Assembly: GCF_014203535.1 (NCBI RefSeq)
Contig: NZ_JACHJI010000009.1
Coordinates: 62,001-126,000, forward strand
Source of the DNA: Streptomyces griseomycini
GTDB taxonomy: Bacteria > Actinomycetota > Actinomycetes > Streptomycetales > Streptomycetaceae
Direction: 5' to 3'
DNA length: 64,000 bases
The translations under genes and the position numbers were made by a program. Position 1 is the first letter of the stretch. The number at the start of each line of letters is the position of its first letter. Shown one piece after another: positions 23,188-30,539 of the stretch. The notes below the pieces were generated by a model. It did not search any database. It was not told where the DNA came from and saw nothing but the letters and a program-made list of their open reading frames with translations.

Positions 23188-24335
23188 GGGGTCACTCCGT
23201 ACAGGTGCAGCAAGGTCCTCATCCGTTCCTCGGCGAGCTTGGGGTCGGGGAACAGGCCGAGGCCGTCGGCGAGTTCGTAGGCGCGGGCGAAGTGCGGCAG
23301 GGAGCGGGCCGACTGCAGGCCGCCGACCATCGTGAAGTGGCTCTGGTGTCCCGCCAGCCAGGCCAGGAGGACCACGCCCGTCTTGTAGAAGCGGGTGGGG
23401 GCCTGGAAGAGGTGGCGGGAGAGCTCCACGGTGGGGTCGAGGAGGGTGCGGAAGCCGTCGGTGTCGCCCGTGTCCAGCACGCGGACCGCCTCGGCGGCCA
23501 GCGGGCCGAGCGGGTCGAAGACGCCGAGCAGGGCGTGGCTGAAGCCCTGTTCGTCGCCGGCGATCAGTTCCGGGTAGTTGAAGTCGTCGCCGGTGTAGCA
23601 GCGCACCCCGTTCGGCAGGCGGCGGCGCAGGTCGACCTCCCGTCGGGCGTCCAGCAGCGAGACCTTGATGCCGTCGACCTTGTCGGGGTGGGCGGCGATG
23701 ACCTCCAGGAAGGTGCCGGTGGCGGCGTCGAGGTCGGACGAGCCCCAGTAGCCCTCGAGCGCCGGGTCGAACATCGGGCCGAGCCAGTGCAGGATCACCG
23801 GCTCGGTGGCCTGGCGGAGCAGGTGTCCGTAGACCTCCAGGTAGTCCTCGGGGCCCTTCGCCGTCGCGGCGAGCGCGCGGGACGCCATCAGGATGGCCTG
23901 CGCGCCCGACTCCTCGACGAGGGCGAGCTGCTCCTCGTAGGCCGCCCGCACCTCGGCGAGCGTGCCGGAGGTGATCTGGTCGGTGCCGACGCCGCAGGCG
24001 ATCCGGCCGCCGGTCGCCTTCGCCTCGGCGGCGGAGCGGCGGATCAGCTCGGCCGCGCCCGCCCAGTCCAGGCCCATGCCGCGCTGGGCGGTGTCCATGG
24101 CCTCGGCGACGCCCAGGCCGTGGGACCACAGGTGGCGGCGGAAGGCGAGGGTGGCGTCCCAGTCGACGGCGGCGGGCGAGTCGGGGGTGGTGTCGGCGTA
24201 CGGGTCGGCGACGACGTGCGCGGCCGAGAAGACCGTACGGGAGGTGAAGGGGGCACCGGGGGTGAGGGCGAGGGGTTCGGTGCGGGGTTCGTAGGTCCGC
24301 AGCCGGCCGTGCTCGTCGGGCAGTCGGATGGTCAC
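23184..24335 (-). CDS. DUF993 protein, dihydrodipicolinate-synthase-like aldolase fold
   Basis: A 383-residue protein of the DUF993 family, related at a distance to DapA-type aldolases. Landmarks: VDWDATLAFRRHLWSHGLGV, RGMGLDWAGAAELIRRS, GRIACGVGTDQI, an ILHWLGPMFDPALEGYWG segment, and VDGIKVSLLDARREV, where the Lys could form a Schiff base. The rest reads CYTGDDFNYPELIAGDEQGFSHALLG. I infer a carbon-carbon cleaving or hydratase step on a keto-acid sugar; no member I know of is biochemically settled. The GTG overlaps the upstream dehydrogenase stop and its own TGA overlaps the isomerase start, so all three genes are tightly coupled. Confidence 0.82.
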   Translation of the reverse strand: MTIRLPDEHGRLRTYEPRTEPLALTPGAPFTSRTVFSAAHVVADPYADTTPDSPAAVDWDATLAFRRHLWSHGLGVAEAMDTAQRGMGLDWAGAAELIRRSAAEAKATGGRIACGVGTDQITSGTLAEVRAAYEEQLALVEESGAQAILMASRALAATAKGPEDYLEVYGHLLRQATEPVILHWLGPMFDPALEGYWGSSDLDAATGTFLEVIAAHPDKVDGIKVSLLDARREVDLRRRLPNGVRCYTGDDFNYPELIAGDEQGFSHALLGVFDPLGPLAAEAVRVLDTGDTDGFRTLLDPTVELSRHLFQAPTRFYKTGVVLLAWLAGHQSHFTMVGGLQSARSLPHFARAYELADGLGLFPDPKLAEERMRTLLHLYGVTP

Positions 24336-25483
24336 AGCGCGATCTCCGGTACGTCGAGGCGGCGGCCCTCGGCCGAGGACCTCAGGCCCAGTTCGGCGAG
24401 CTGGACGCCGCGGGCGCCGGCCAGCAGGTCCCAGTGGTAGGGGGCGTCGGCGTAGACGTGCTTGAGGAACAGCTCCCACTGGGCCTTGAAGCCGTTGTCG
24501 AACTCGCCGTTGTCGGGGACCTCCTGCCACTGGTCGCGGAAGACCTCGGTGGCGGGGATGTCCGGGTTCCAGACGGGCTTGGGGGTGGCGGAGCGGTGCT
24601 GGACGCGGCAGTTGCGCAGCCCGGCGACCGCGGAGCCCTCGGTGCCGTCGACCTGGAACTCCACCAGCTCGTCGCGGTTGACGCGGACCGCCCAGGAGGA
24701 GTTGATCTGGGCGATGGCGCCGCCGTCGAGTTCGAAGACGCCGTAGGCGGCGTCGTCGGCGGTGGCGTCGTAGGGCTTGCCGTTCTCGTCCCAGCGCTGC
24801 GGGATGTGGGTGGCGGTGAGGGCCTGGACGGACTTCACGCGGCCGAACAGCTCGTGCAGGACGTACTCCCAGTGCGGGAACATGTCGACGACGATGCCGC
24901 CGCCGTCCTCGGCGCGGTAGTTCCAGGACGGGCGCTGGGCGTCCTGCCAGTCGCCCTCGAAGACCCAGTAGCCGAACTCGCCCCGCACGGAGAGGATCCG
25001 GCCGAAGAAGCCGCCGTCGATGAGGCGCTTGAGCTTGAGCAGGCCGGGGAGGAACAGCTTGTCCTGGACGACGCCGTGCTTGATGCCGGCCGCGTTCGCC
25101 AGGCGGGCGAGTTCCAGGGCGCCGTCGAGGCCGGTGGCGGTGGGCTTCTCGGTGTAGACGTGCTTGCCCGCGGCGATCGCCTTCTTGAGGGCGTCCTCGC
25201 GGGCGGAGGTGACCTGGGCGTCGAAGTAGACGTCCACCGTGTCGTCGGCGAGGACCGCGTCCAGGTCGGTGGAGACGTGGTCGAGGCCGTGCCGCTCGGC
25301 CAGCGCCCGCAGCGCGTGCTCGCGGCGGCCGACCAGGATCGGCTCGGGCCACAGCACGGTGCCGTCGCCGAGGTCGAGGCCGCCCTGTTCGCGCAGGGCC
25401 AGGATGGAGCGGACGAGGTGCTGGCGGTAGCCCATGCGTCCGGTCACACCGTTCATGGCGATACGCACCGTTTTGCGTGTCAC
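24332..25483 (-). CDS. Gfo/Idh/MocA family oxidoreductase
   Basis: A 383-residue NAD(P)-dependent sugar dehydrogenase. The Rossmann region starts VRIAMNGVTGRMGYRQHLVRSI, an unusual NGVTGRMG in place of the common GxGxxG. The family's catalytic EKP motif is present in KHVYTEKPTATGLDGALEL. The substrate domain has GGGIVVDMFPHWEYVLHELFG, matching the GGG-x-D-H pattern. It probably oxidises a sugar or inositol to the keto form, the first step before the DUF993 and isomerase enzymes. The GTG start has GAAGGGAACG upstream. First gene of the operon, divergent from a LacI regulator. Confidence 0.88.
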   Translation of the reverse strand: MTRKTVRIAMNGVTGRMGYRQHLVRSILALREQGGLDLGDGTVLWPEPILVGRREHALRALAERHGLDHVSTDLDAVLADDTVDVYFDAQVTSAREDALKKAIAAGKHVYTEKPTATGLDGALELARLANAAGIKHGVVQDKLFLPGLLKLKRLIDGGFFGRILSVRGEFGYWVFEGDWQDAQRPSWNYRAEDGGGIVVDMFPHWEYVLHELFGRVKSVQALTATHIPQRWDENGKPYDATADDAAYGVFELDGGAIAQINSSWAVRVNRDELVEFQVDGTEGSAVAGLRNCRVQHRSATPKPVWNPDIPATEVFRDQWQEVPDNGEFDNGFKAQWELFLKHVYADAPYHWDLLAGARGVQLAELGLRSSAEGRRLDVPEIAL

Positions 25484-25574
25484 GTCGTTCCCTTCGTACG
25501 CGGTTCGCGCGCCGCGTACGTCCAGCCGCCCCTCCGGCGCCCGGCAAGGGTGCGCGGTGACTGGTGAACGTGAC

Positions 25575-25588
25575 AGCAAGCGCTTTCT
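25575..25588. promoter_or_regulatory. LacI-family operator in the divergent promoter region
   Basis: AGCAAGCGCTTTCT is a near-palindrome around a central CG with the AAGCGCTT core of LacI/GalR sites. It lies 92 bases upstream of the dehydrogenase gene and about 220 upstream of the divergent lacI, so it probably overlaps the operon promoter. Confidence 0.7.
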
Positions 25589-25617
25589 ATGTAGACAGAA
25601 GCTAGCCTCTGAACGCC

Positions 25618-25646
25618 GGTCCGGACAAGACCGCGGCGGTCCGGAC
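25618..25646. repeat. Direct repeats GGTCCGGAC, 20 bases apart
   Basis: GGTCCGGAC occurs at 25618-25626 and 25638-25646, in similar flanks (CGCC/CGGC before, AAG/TTG after). The two-turn spacing suggests a tandem activator or second repressor site in the leader between the operon and lacI. A G/T tract GGGTGT repeated at 25725-25742 follows. Confidence 0.4.
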
Positions 25647-25806
25647 TTGTTCGAGGGGGCGAACGATCGGGCGTATGGCCGTAAGGTCTGCTCGGAACAC
25701 GGGTGTGGGTCCGTTCGGAACCACGGGTGTGGGTGTGGGTGTGTACGGCGGCGTAGGACGGCACACGACGGCGTACGGCGGGACGCGCGAGGCGGAGGAC
25801 GAGGAC

Positions 25807-26853
25807 ATGACGGTGACCCTGGCGGACGTGGCGGCTCGCGCGCAGGTCTCCCCCGCGACGGTGTCCCGCGTGCTCAACGGGAACTACCCGGTGGCCGCCT
25901 CCACCCGCGAGCGGGTGCTGAAGGCCGTGGACGAACTGGACTACGTGCTCAACGGCCCCGCGAGCGCCCTGGCCGCCGCCACCTCCGACCTGGTGGGCAT
26001 CCTGGTGAACGACATCGCCGACCCGTTCTTCGGGATCATGGCGAGCGCGATCCAGTCCGAGATCGGGGGGCCGGGCGGGCGCGCGGGCGGGGAGAGACTC
26101 GCGGTCGTCTGCAACACGGGCGGCTCCCCGGAGCGCGAACTGACCTACCTCACCCTGCTCCAGCGGCAGCGGGCGGCGGCGGTCGTGCTGACCGGCGGTG
26201 CGATCGAGGACGCGCCGCACAAGGCGGCCATGGACGCGAAGCTGCGCAAGCTGGCGGACGCGGGGACCCGGGTGGTGCTGTGCGGCCGGCCGCCGGCGCC
26301 GGAGGCCGGGGCGATCGCGCTGACCTTCGACAACCGCGGGGGCGGCCGGGAACTGACCGAGCACCTGATCGGCCTCGGCCACCGTCGGCTCGGCTACATC
26401 GCGGGTCCCGAGGAGCGCACGACCACGCGTCACCGCCTCGAGGGACACCGGGCCGCACTCGCCGCGCACGGCATCGAGGAGGACCCGCGCTGGACCGTCC
26501 ACGGCCGCTACGACCGCCGGTCCGGTTACGAGGCCACGCTGGAACTCCTGCGCCGGGACCCGTCGTTGACGGCCGTCGTCGCCGCGAACGACACCGTCGC
26601 GCTGGGTGCGTGCGCCGCCCTGCGGGACTCCGGCCTGAGCATTCCCCGGGACGTCTCGGTCGCCGGCTTCGACGACCTCCCGTTCAGCATCGACGCGGTG
26701 CCGGCACTGACGACGGTACGGCTGCCGCTGGCGGAGGCGGGGGCCCGGGCGGGGCGCATCGCCATGGGCCGCGAGGAGCCGCCGCCGGGCGGGGTCGCAT
26801 CGGTGCGGGGGGAGTTGATGGTGCGGGGGTCCAGCGGGGCGCCGCGGGCGTAG
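25807..26853 (+). CDS. LacI family regulator of the DUF993 operon
   Basis: A 348-residue LacI-type repressor. Helix-turn-helix TLADVAARAQVSPATVSRVL (about 4-23), hinge YVLNGPASALA. The sensor core has LVGILVNDIADPFFGIM, AAAVVLTGGAIED, GHRRLGYIAGPEERTT and VSVAGFDDLPFSIDAVPAL. By position it represses the divergent dehydrogenase-DUF993-isomerase operon through the operator at 25575. ATG 25807 is chosen; the same frame runs 44 codons upstream but encodes an odd Gly/Val/Thr-rich stretch. Purine-rich GGAGGACGAGGA precedes ATG. The effector is presumably the pathway sugar. Confidence 0.9.
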   Translation: MTVTLADVAARAQVSPATVSRVLNGNYPVAASTRERVLKAVDELDYVLNGPASALAAATSDLVGILVNDIADPFFGIMASAIQSEIGGPGGRAGGERLAVVCNTGGSPERELTYLTLLQRQRAAAVVLTGGAIEDAPHKAAMDAKLRKLADAGTRVVLCGRPPAPEAGAIALTFDNRGGGRELTEHLIGLGHRRLGYIAGPEERTTTRHRLEGHRAALAAHGIEEDPRWTVHGRYDRRSGYEATLELLRRDPSLTAVVAANDTVALGACAALRDSGLSIPRDVSVAGFDDLPFSIDAVPALTTVRLPLAEAGARAGRIAMGREEPPPGGVASVRGELMVRGSSGAPRA

Positions 26854-27287
26854 GCCGCGCCCGGCACCGCCGGGGGACGCGTCGCGCCCGGCGCTGCGTC
26901 GGCCGCCGCACACGTCCCGCCGCCGCACCACGTCCGCCGCGGTGCCGTGCCCGCCGGTCCACCGCCTCGCGCCGGCGGCGGTGCACAGGCGGCGGGGTGC
27001 CGGCGGTGGCGCCACGGCGGCGGGCACGGCGGCCTCGCGGGCGCGCCCGCGGAGTGGGCACGGCGGCGAGAGGGGCGTGACAGCCGCCCTGAGCACGTCG
27101 GCGGCACGGCGCGACCACGAAGCACCCGCTCGCGGCAGGACACGCGGCCGCCCGGACGCACCGGCGGGACGGGGGCGCCGGCGGGACGGGCGCACCGGTC
27201 ACGGTGTCGCTCCTCCGCCCGGGCCCGCGCGCGACATCCGCGGGACGAGGGGGAGTCGCCCCGGGGGACGCGGGTAGGTTCGTCCCC
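26854..27287. other. Gene-less, extremely G+C-rich spacer
   Basis: About 430 bases of CGG/GCC-rich sequence with several open frames on both strands, all Arg/Ala/Pro-rich and without a ribosome-binding site or family resemblance. The only functional sign is TAGGTT at 27275-27280, a -10-like hexamer 7 bases before the next ATG. It may contain a decayed gene, but I cannot support one. Confidence 0.5.
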
Positions 27288-28088
27288 ATGAAGCTGGCGT
27301 TCTCCACCCTCGGTGTCCCCGGCCTGCCCCTGGCCGACGTGCTCCGCCTCGCGACCGAACACGGCTACCACGGCGTCGAACTGCGCGCCCACCCCGAGGA
27401 ACCGGTGCACCCCGGCCTCACCCCCGCGGAACGCGCCGACGCCGCCGCCGCGTTCGAGGCGGCCGGGGTCGAGGTGCTGGGCGTCGCCGGGTACGCCCGG
27501 GTGGCCGCGCCGGGCGACGACGACCCGGTCCTCACCGAGGTCCGCGCCCTGCTCGACCTCGCCCGCGACCTCGGCGCCCCCTTCGTCCGCGTCTTCCCGG
27601 GCGGCGCCCCCGGGCAGAGCCCCGAGGAGGCGGACGCGACGGCCGCCCGCCGGCTGGGCACGGCCGCCGAGTACGCCGCCGACCTCGACGTCCGCATCCT
27701 GCTGGAGACCCACGACTCGCACCGCACCGCCGCCGACGCGATGCGGGTCCTCGGCCTGGTCGGCCACCGCCGGGTGGGGGCCCTGTGGGACGTGATGCAC
27801 ACCTGGCTCGGCGGCGAGCAGCCCGTGGAGAGCTTCGCGGCCCTCTCCCCCCACCTCGGCTACGTCCAGGTCAAGGACATCGCCTCCGCCGACGACACGA
27901 CCCCGCTCCCCCTCGGGGCCGGCGTCCTCCCCCTGGCCGACTGCGTGGAGGTCCTCTCCCGCCACGACTGGGACGGCTGGCTGTGCTGGGAGTACGAGAA
28001 GCGCTGGTACGCCGACGCCGCCCCGCTCCCCGGCCTCCTCGCCCCCGGCCGCGAACACCTCGCCCGCCTCCTCAACGAGTCGGTCTGA
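27288..28088 (+). CDS. Sugar phosphate isomerase/epimerase, second TIM-barrel paralog
   Basis: A 266-residue xylose-isomerase-like TIM barrel. Landmarks: MKLAFSTLGVPGLPLADVL, HGYHGVELRAHPEEPVHPG, VRVFPGG, ILLETHDSHRTAADAM (metal Glu, His), VGALWDVMHTWLGGEQP (metal Asp, His), YVQVKDIAS and WEYEKRWY (metal Glu near the C-terminus). The full metal-ligand set suggests an active enzyme. Probable role: isomerising a keto-sugar, perhaps in the same pathway as the 22-25 kb operon. TAGGTT ends 7 bases before ATG and there is no ribosome-binding site, so the mRNA is probably leaderless. The MFS gene follows with its own promoter-like elements. Confidence 0.87.
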   Translation: MKLAFSTLGVPGLPLADVLRLATEHGYHGVELRAHPEEPVHPGLTPAERADAAAAFEAAGVEVLGVAGYARVAAPGDDDPVLTEVRALLDLARDLGAPFVRVFPGGAPGQSPEEADATAARRLGTAAEYAADLDVRILLETHDSHRTAADAMRVLGLVGHRRVGALWDVMHTWLGGEQPVESFAALSPHLGYVQVKDIASADDTTPLPLGAGVLPLADCVEVLSRHDWDGWLCWEYEKRWYADAAPLPGLLAPGREHLARLLNESV

Positions 28089-28142
28089 CACACCGGCGCC
28101 GCCGGAGCGGACCGCCGGGCGGGACCCGCGCCGGAAATTCAC

Positions 28143-28172
28143 TCGCCCGGGCCGCGCACGAGCGGGTAGCGT
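28143..28172 (+). promoter_or_regulatory. Promoter-like elements ahead of the leader peptide and MFS gene
   Basis: TCGCCC (28143-28148) and TAGCGT (28167-28172) are spaced 18 bases. TAGCGT ends 6 bases before a GTG at 28179, the geometry of a leaderless start. Confidence 0.45.
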
Positions 28173-28178
28173 CCGCGC

Positions 28179-28217
28179 GTGCCTCAGCCCGCGCCCCTCC
28201 CCGCCGTCCCGTCATGA
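28179..28217 (+). CDS. Putative leaderless 12-residue leader peptide (Pro-rich)
   Basis: GTG at 28179 opens a 12-codon frame, MPQPAPLPAVPS, whose TGA overlaps the MFS ATG (ATGA). Five of twelve residues are proline. The MFS start has no ribosome-binding site of its own, so the small frame could deliver ribosomes by termination-reinitiation, or act as a regulatory leader. The alternative is chance: a 12-codon frame is short, and this rests only on promoter spacing and overlap. Confidence 0.4.
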   Translation: MPQPAPLPAVPS

Positions 28218-29452
28218 GCCTCACCCGCACCCTGCTCGACGTGCGGCCCCTGCGCACGTCCCCGGTCTTCCGGCGGCTGCTGATCGGGCGGACGGTGTCC
28301 GTGCTCGGCAGCTTCATGACCATGGTCACCGTCATGTACCAGGTCTGGGAGATGACGCACAGCGCGGCCTGGAGCGGTGCGGTGGGCCTCGCGCAGGCGC
28401 TGCCGATGGTCTGCTTCGGGCTGTTCGCCGGGGCCTGGGCCGACCGGGGCGACCGGCGCCGGATCTACCTGGGCGCGACGGTCGGCCAGGCGGTCTGCTC
28501 GCTGCTGCTCGCGGTCCAGGGCTTCACCGGGCACGTACCGGTGGCCGGGGTGCTCGCGCTGGTCGCGGCGCAGTCCGCCTGCGCGGCGGTCGGCGCTCCC
28601 GCGGCCGGGGTGTTCGTCCCGCGCCTGCTGCCCAAGGAGCAGGTGGCCGCCGGGCTCGCGCTCAACCAGGTCACCGGCCAGGCGATGATGCTCGTCGGCC
28701 CCGCGCTCGGGGGCCTGCTGCTCGGCTGGTTCGGCATCGGCGTCTGCTACCTGATCGACGCGCTGAGCTTCCTCCTCTCCTTCTACGGCGCGTTCGGTCT
28801 GCCCGCGCTGCCGCCCGAGGGGGAGCCGTCACGGGCCGGTCTGCACGGGGTGCTGGACGGCCTGCGCTTCATGGCCGGCCACCGGGTGGTGCGCGGCGCG
28901 CTCGCCACCGACCTCGCCGCGACGGTCCTGTCGATGCCCACCAGTCTCTTCCCGCTGGTCAACGAGGAGCGTTTCGGCGGCGATCCGCGCACGCTCGGCC
29001 TGTTCCTGTCGGCACTCGCGGTCGGCGGCGTCCTGGCGTCCGCGCTCTCCGGTGCGGTGACCCACCGGGGCCGGCCCGGCCTCGTCATGCTCTGGGGCGC
29101 GGGCGCCTGGGGTGCCGCGCTGGCCGCGTTCGGCCTCACGAGCAGCCCGTGGGCGGGCCTGGGGCTGCTGGTCCTGGCCGGCGCGGCCGACGCCCTGTCG
29201 GTGCTCTCCCGCACCACGATCGTGCAGACCCGCACACCCGACGCCCTGCTGGGCCGGGTCACGGCCGCCGAGACGATCGTCGGACAGGCCGGTCCCCACC
29301 TGGGCAACGTGCGTGCGGGGCTGGTGGCCGGCGCGACCTCGGGCGCGACGGCCCTGGTGGTCGGCGGGCTGCTGTGCCTGCTCGCGGTGTTCCACGTCGG
29401 CGCGAGCACGCCGGAGTTGCGCGACGGCGCGCCCGCGCCGGAAGAGCACTGA
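28214..29452 (+). CDS. MFS transporter (enterobactin/macrolide exporter-like)
   Basis: A 412-residue major facilitator. Twelve hydrophobic segments can be followed. The loop motif GAWADRGDRRRIYLGATVGQ (about 76-95) is motif A. The middle loop LPALPPEGEPSRAGLHGVLDG links the two halves. The C-terminal half has ALAVGGVLASALSGAV and a final AETIVGQAGPHLGNVRAGLV, as in EntS/MefA-like exporters. It probably exports a small molecule by proton antiport; no substrate is evident. ATG 28214 lies at the end of a small Pro-rich frame and has no ribosome-binding site. Tandem repeats follow its stop. Confidence 0.86.
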   Translation: MSLTRTLLDVRPLRTSPVFRRLLIGRTVSVLGSFMTMVTVMYQVWEMTHSAAWSGAVGLAQALPMVCFGLFAGAWADRGDRRRIYLGATVGQAVCSLLLAVQGFTGHVPVAGVLALVAAQSACAAVGAPAAGVFVPRLLPKEQVAAGLALNQVTGQAMMLVGPALGGLLLGWFGIGVCYLIDALSFLLSFYGAFGLPALPPEGEPSRAGLHGVLDGLRFMAGHRVVRGALATDLAATVLSMPTSLFPLVNEERFGGDPRTLGLFLSALAVGGVLASALSGAVTHRGRPGLVMLWGAGAWGAALAAFGLTSSPWAGLGLLVLAGAADALSVLSRTTIVQTRTPDALLGRVTAAETIVGQAGPHLGNVRAGLVAGATSGATALVVGGLLCLLAVFHVGASTPELRDGAPAPEEH

Positions 29453-29525
29453 CCGGCCGCACCGCATCGACCGCCCCCCACGGGCCGTCACCGTAGGGCG
29501 ACCACACGCCGCCCCGCCGCCGAAA

Positions 29526-29752
29526 GCACCACGGCTCCGGTTCCCGCCGGGAGGATCACGGCCCCGGCCCACCTCCGGGGCACACCACAGCCCCCGGCCC
29601 ACCTCCGGGAAGCCCCACGGCCCTCGGTTCCCCGCCGGGAGCACCGCACCCTCGGCCCACCACCGGGGCGCACCACGCCCCCCGGCTCCCCGGCGGGAGC
29701 ACCACAGTCCCGGCCCGCCACCGGAAACACCACGCCCCGGGTCCGTGGCCGG
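29526..29752. repeat. Eight imperfect tandem repeats of 25-30 bases
   Basis: Units start near 29526, 29554, 29582, 29612, 29642, 29670, 29700 and 29728. Each opens with a form of CACCACGGC, then CCCGG, then ends CCGGGAG or CCGGGGC. Two sub-types roughly alternate: one with TTCCCGCCGGGAG and one with CCCACCTCCGGGGC. Many units carry an internal CCGG..CCGG mini-dyad. There are no unique spacers, so this is not a CRISPR array. It lies between convergent genes and may act as a transcription barrier or simply be a minisatellite. Confidence 0.8.
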
Positions 29753-29797
29753 CGCGTCGGGCGCCCCTTGCCCGGCCGGGGTGCGCGGCGCCCCGGG

Positions 29798-30430
29798 TCA
29801 CGCCGTTCTCGCCGTGCCCGCAGTCACCCGCTCCTCCAGCCGGCGCCGGCACTCCGGCCACTCCCCGGCCGTGATCGAGTAGATCGCGGAGTCGCGCAGC
29901 CGGCCCTCCTCGCCCGGCGCCCAGGAGCGGGACCAGTTGCGCAGCACGCCCTCGAGGCGGGCGCCCGTGCGCTCGATCGCCGTGCGGGAACGGGTGTTGC
30001 GGGCGTCCGTCTTCAGGTCGACGCGCGCGACGCCCCACTGCTCGAAGGCGTGGCCGAAGAGGAGGAGCTTGGACTCGGCGTTCAGGCCCGTGCCCTGGGC
30101 GGACCGGGCCAGCCAGGTGAAGCCGACCTCGATCGCGTCGAGCCGGTCGTCGTCCCGCCAGGAGCGGGGCTCCCAGTACGACGTGGCGCCCACCGCCCGG
30201 CCCGTGGCGAGCGAGACCTGCGCGTAGGGGGCCAGCCGGCCGGTCGCCGCGCGGGCGAGCTGCGCGTCGACGTAGGCGCCGACCTCGCCGGCCCTCGGCA
30301 CCCAGGTGTACGCGTAGGTGTCCCGGTCCTCCTCCGCCGCCAGGGCCAGGTCGGCCGCGTGCCGGTGCTCCAGCGGCTCCAGCCGCACCGACGCCCCCTG
30401 GAGAACGGGACCTTCCAGGACGAAACCCAC
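29798..30430 (-). CDS. GNAT family N-acetyltransferase (RimJ-like)
   Basis: A 210-residue acetyltransferase. Core: VRLEPLEHRHAADLALAAEE, GATSYWEPRSW, EVGFTWLARSAQGTGLNAES (acetyl-CoA loop with QGTGLN in place of the usual Q/RxxGxG), ARVDLKTDARNTRSRTAIER, GARLEGVLRNW. It resembles RimJ/RimL and ribosomal-protein or aminoglycoside-like acetyltransferases. The GTG at 30430 has GGAGGG 7 bases upstream; the longer frame adds an Arg-rich tail. It stands alone; the EamA gene upstream on the same strand ends about 110 bases away. Substrate unknown. Confidence 0.85.
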   Translation of the reverse strand: MGFVLEGPVLQGASVRLEPLEHRHAADLALAAEEDRDTYAYTWVPRAGEVGAYVDAQLARAATGRLAPYAQVSLATGRAVGATSYWEPRSWRDDDRLDAIEVGFTWLARSAQGTGLNAESKLLLFGHAFEQWGVARVDLKTDARNTRSRTAIERTGARLEGVLRNWSRSWAPGEEGRLRDSAIYSITAGEWPECRRRLEERVTAGTARTA

Positions 30431-30539
30431 CGTGTGCCCTCCCTCCGCGGCCACCCGGGCCGGCCTTCGTGGAACGCCGGGAAGTCTTCCGTACCCGCCC
30501 CGCGCCGTCGAACGGGTTTCCCGGCGCCGCACGCGCCCC

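Noticed and set aside
26684..27307. 207-codon minus-strand frame over the spacer before the second isomerase
   Set aside because: Arg/Pro/Ala low-complexity translation, overlapping the LacI coding end; no signal or family.
29526..29752. CRISPR array
   Set aside because: Units adjoin directly without unique spacers and vary in sequence; no cas gene nearby.
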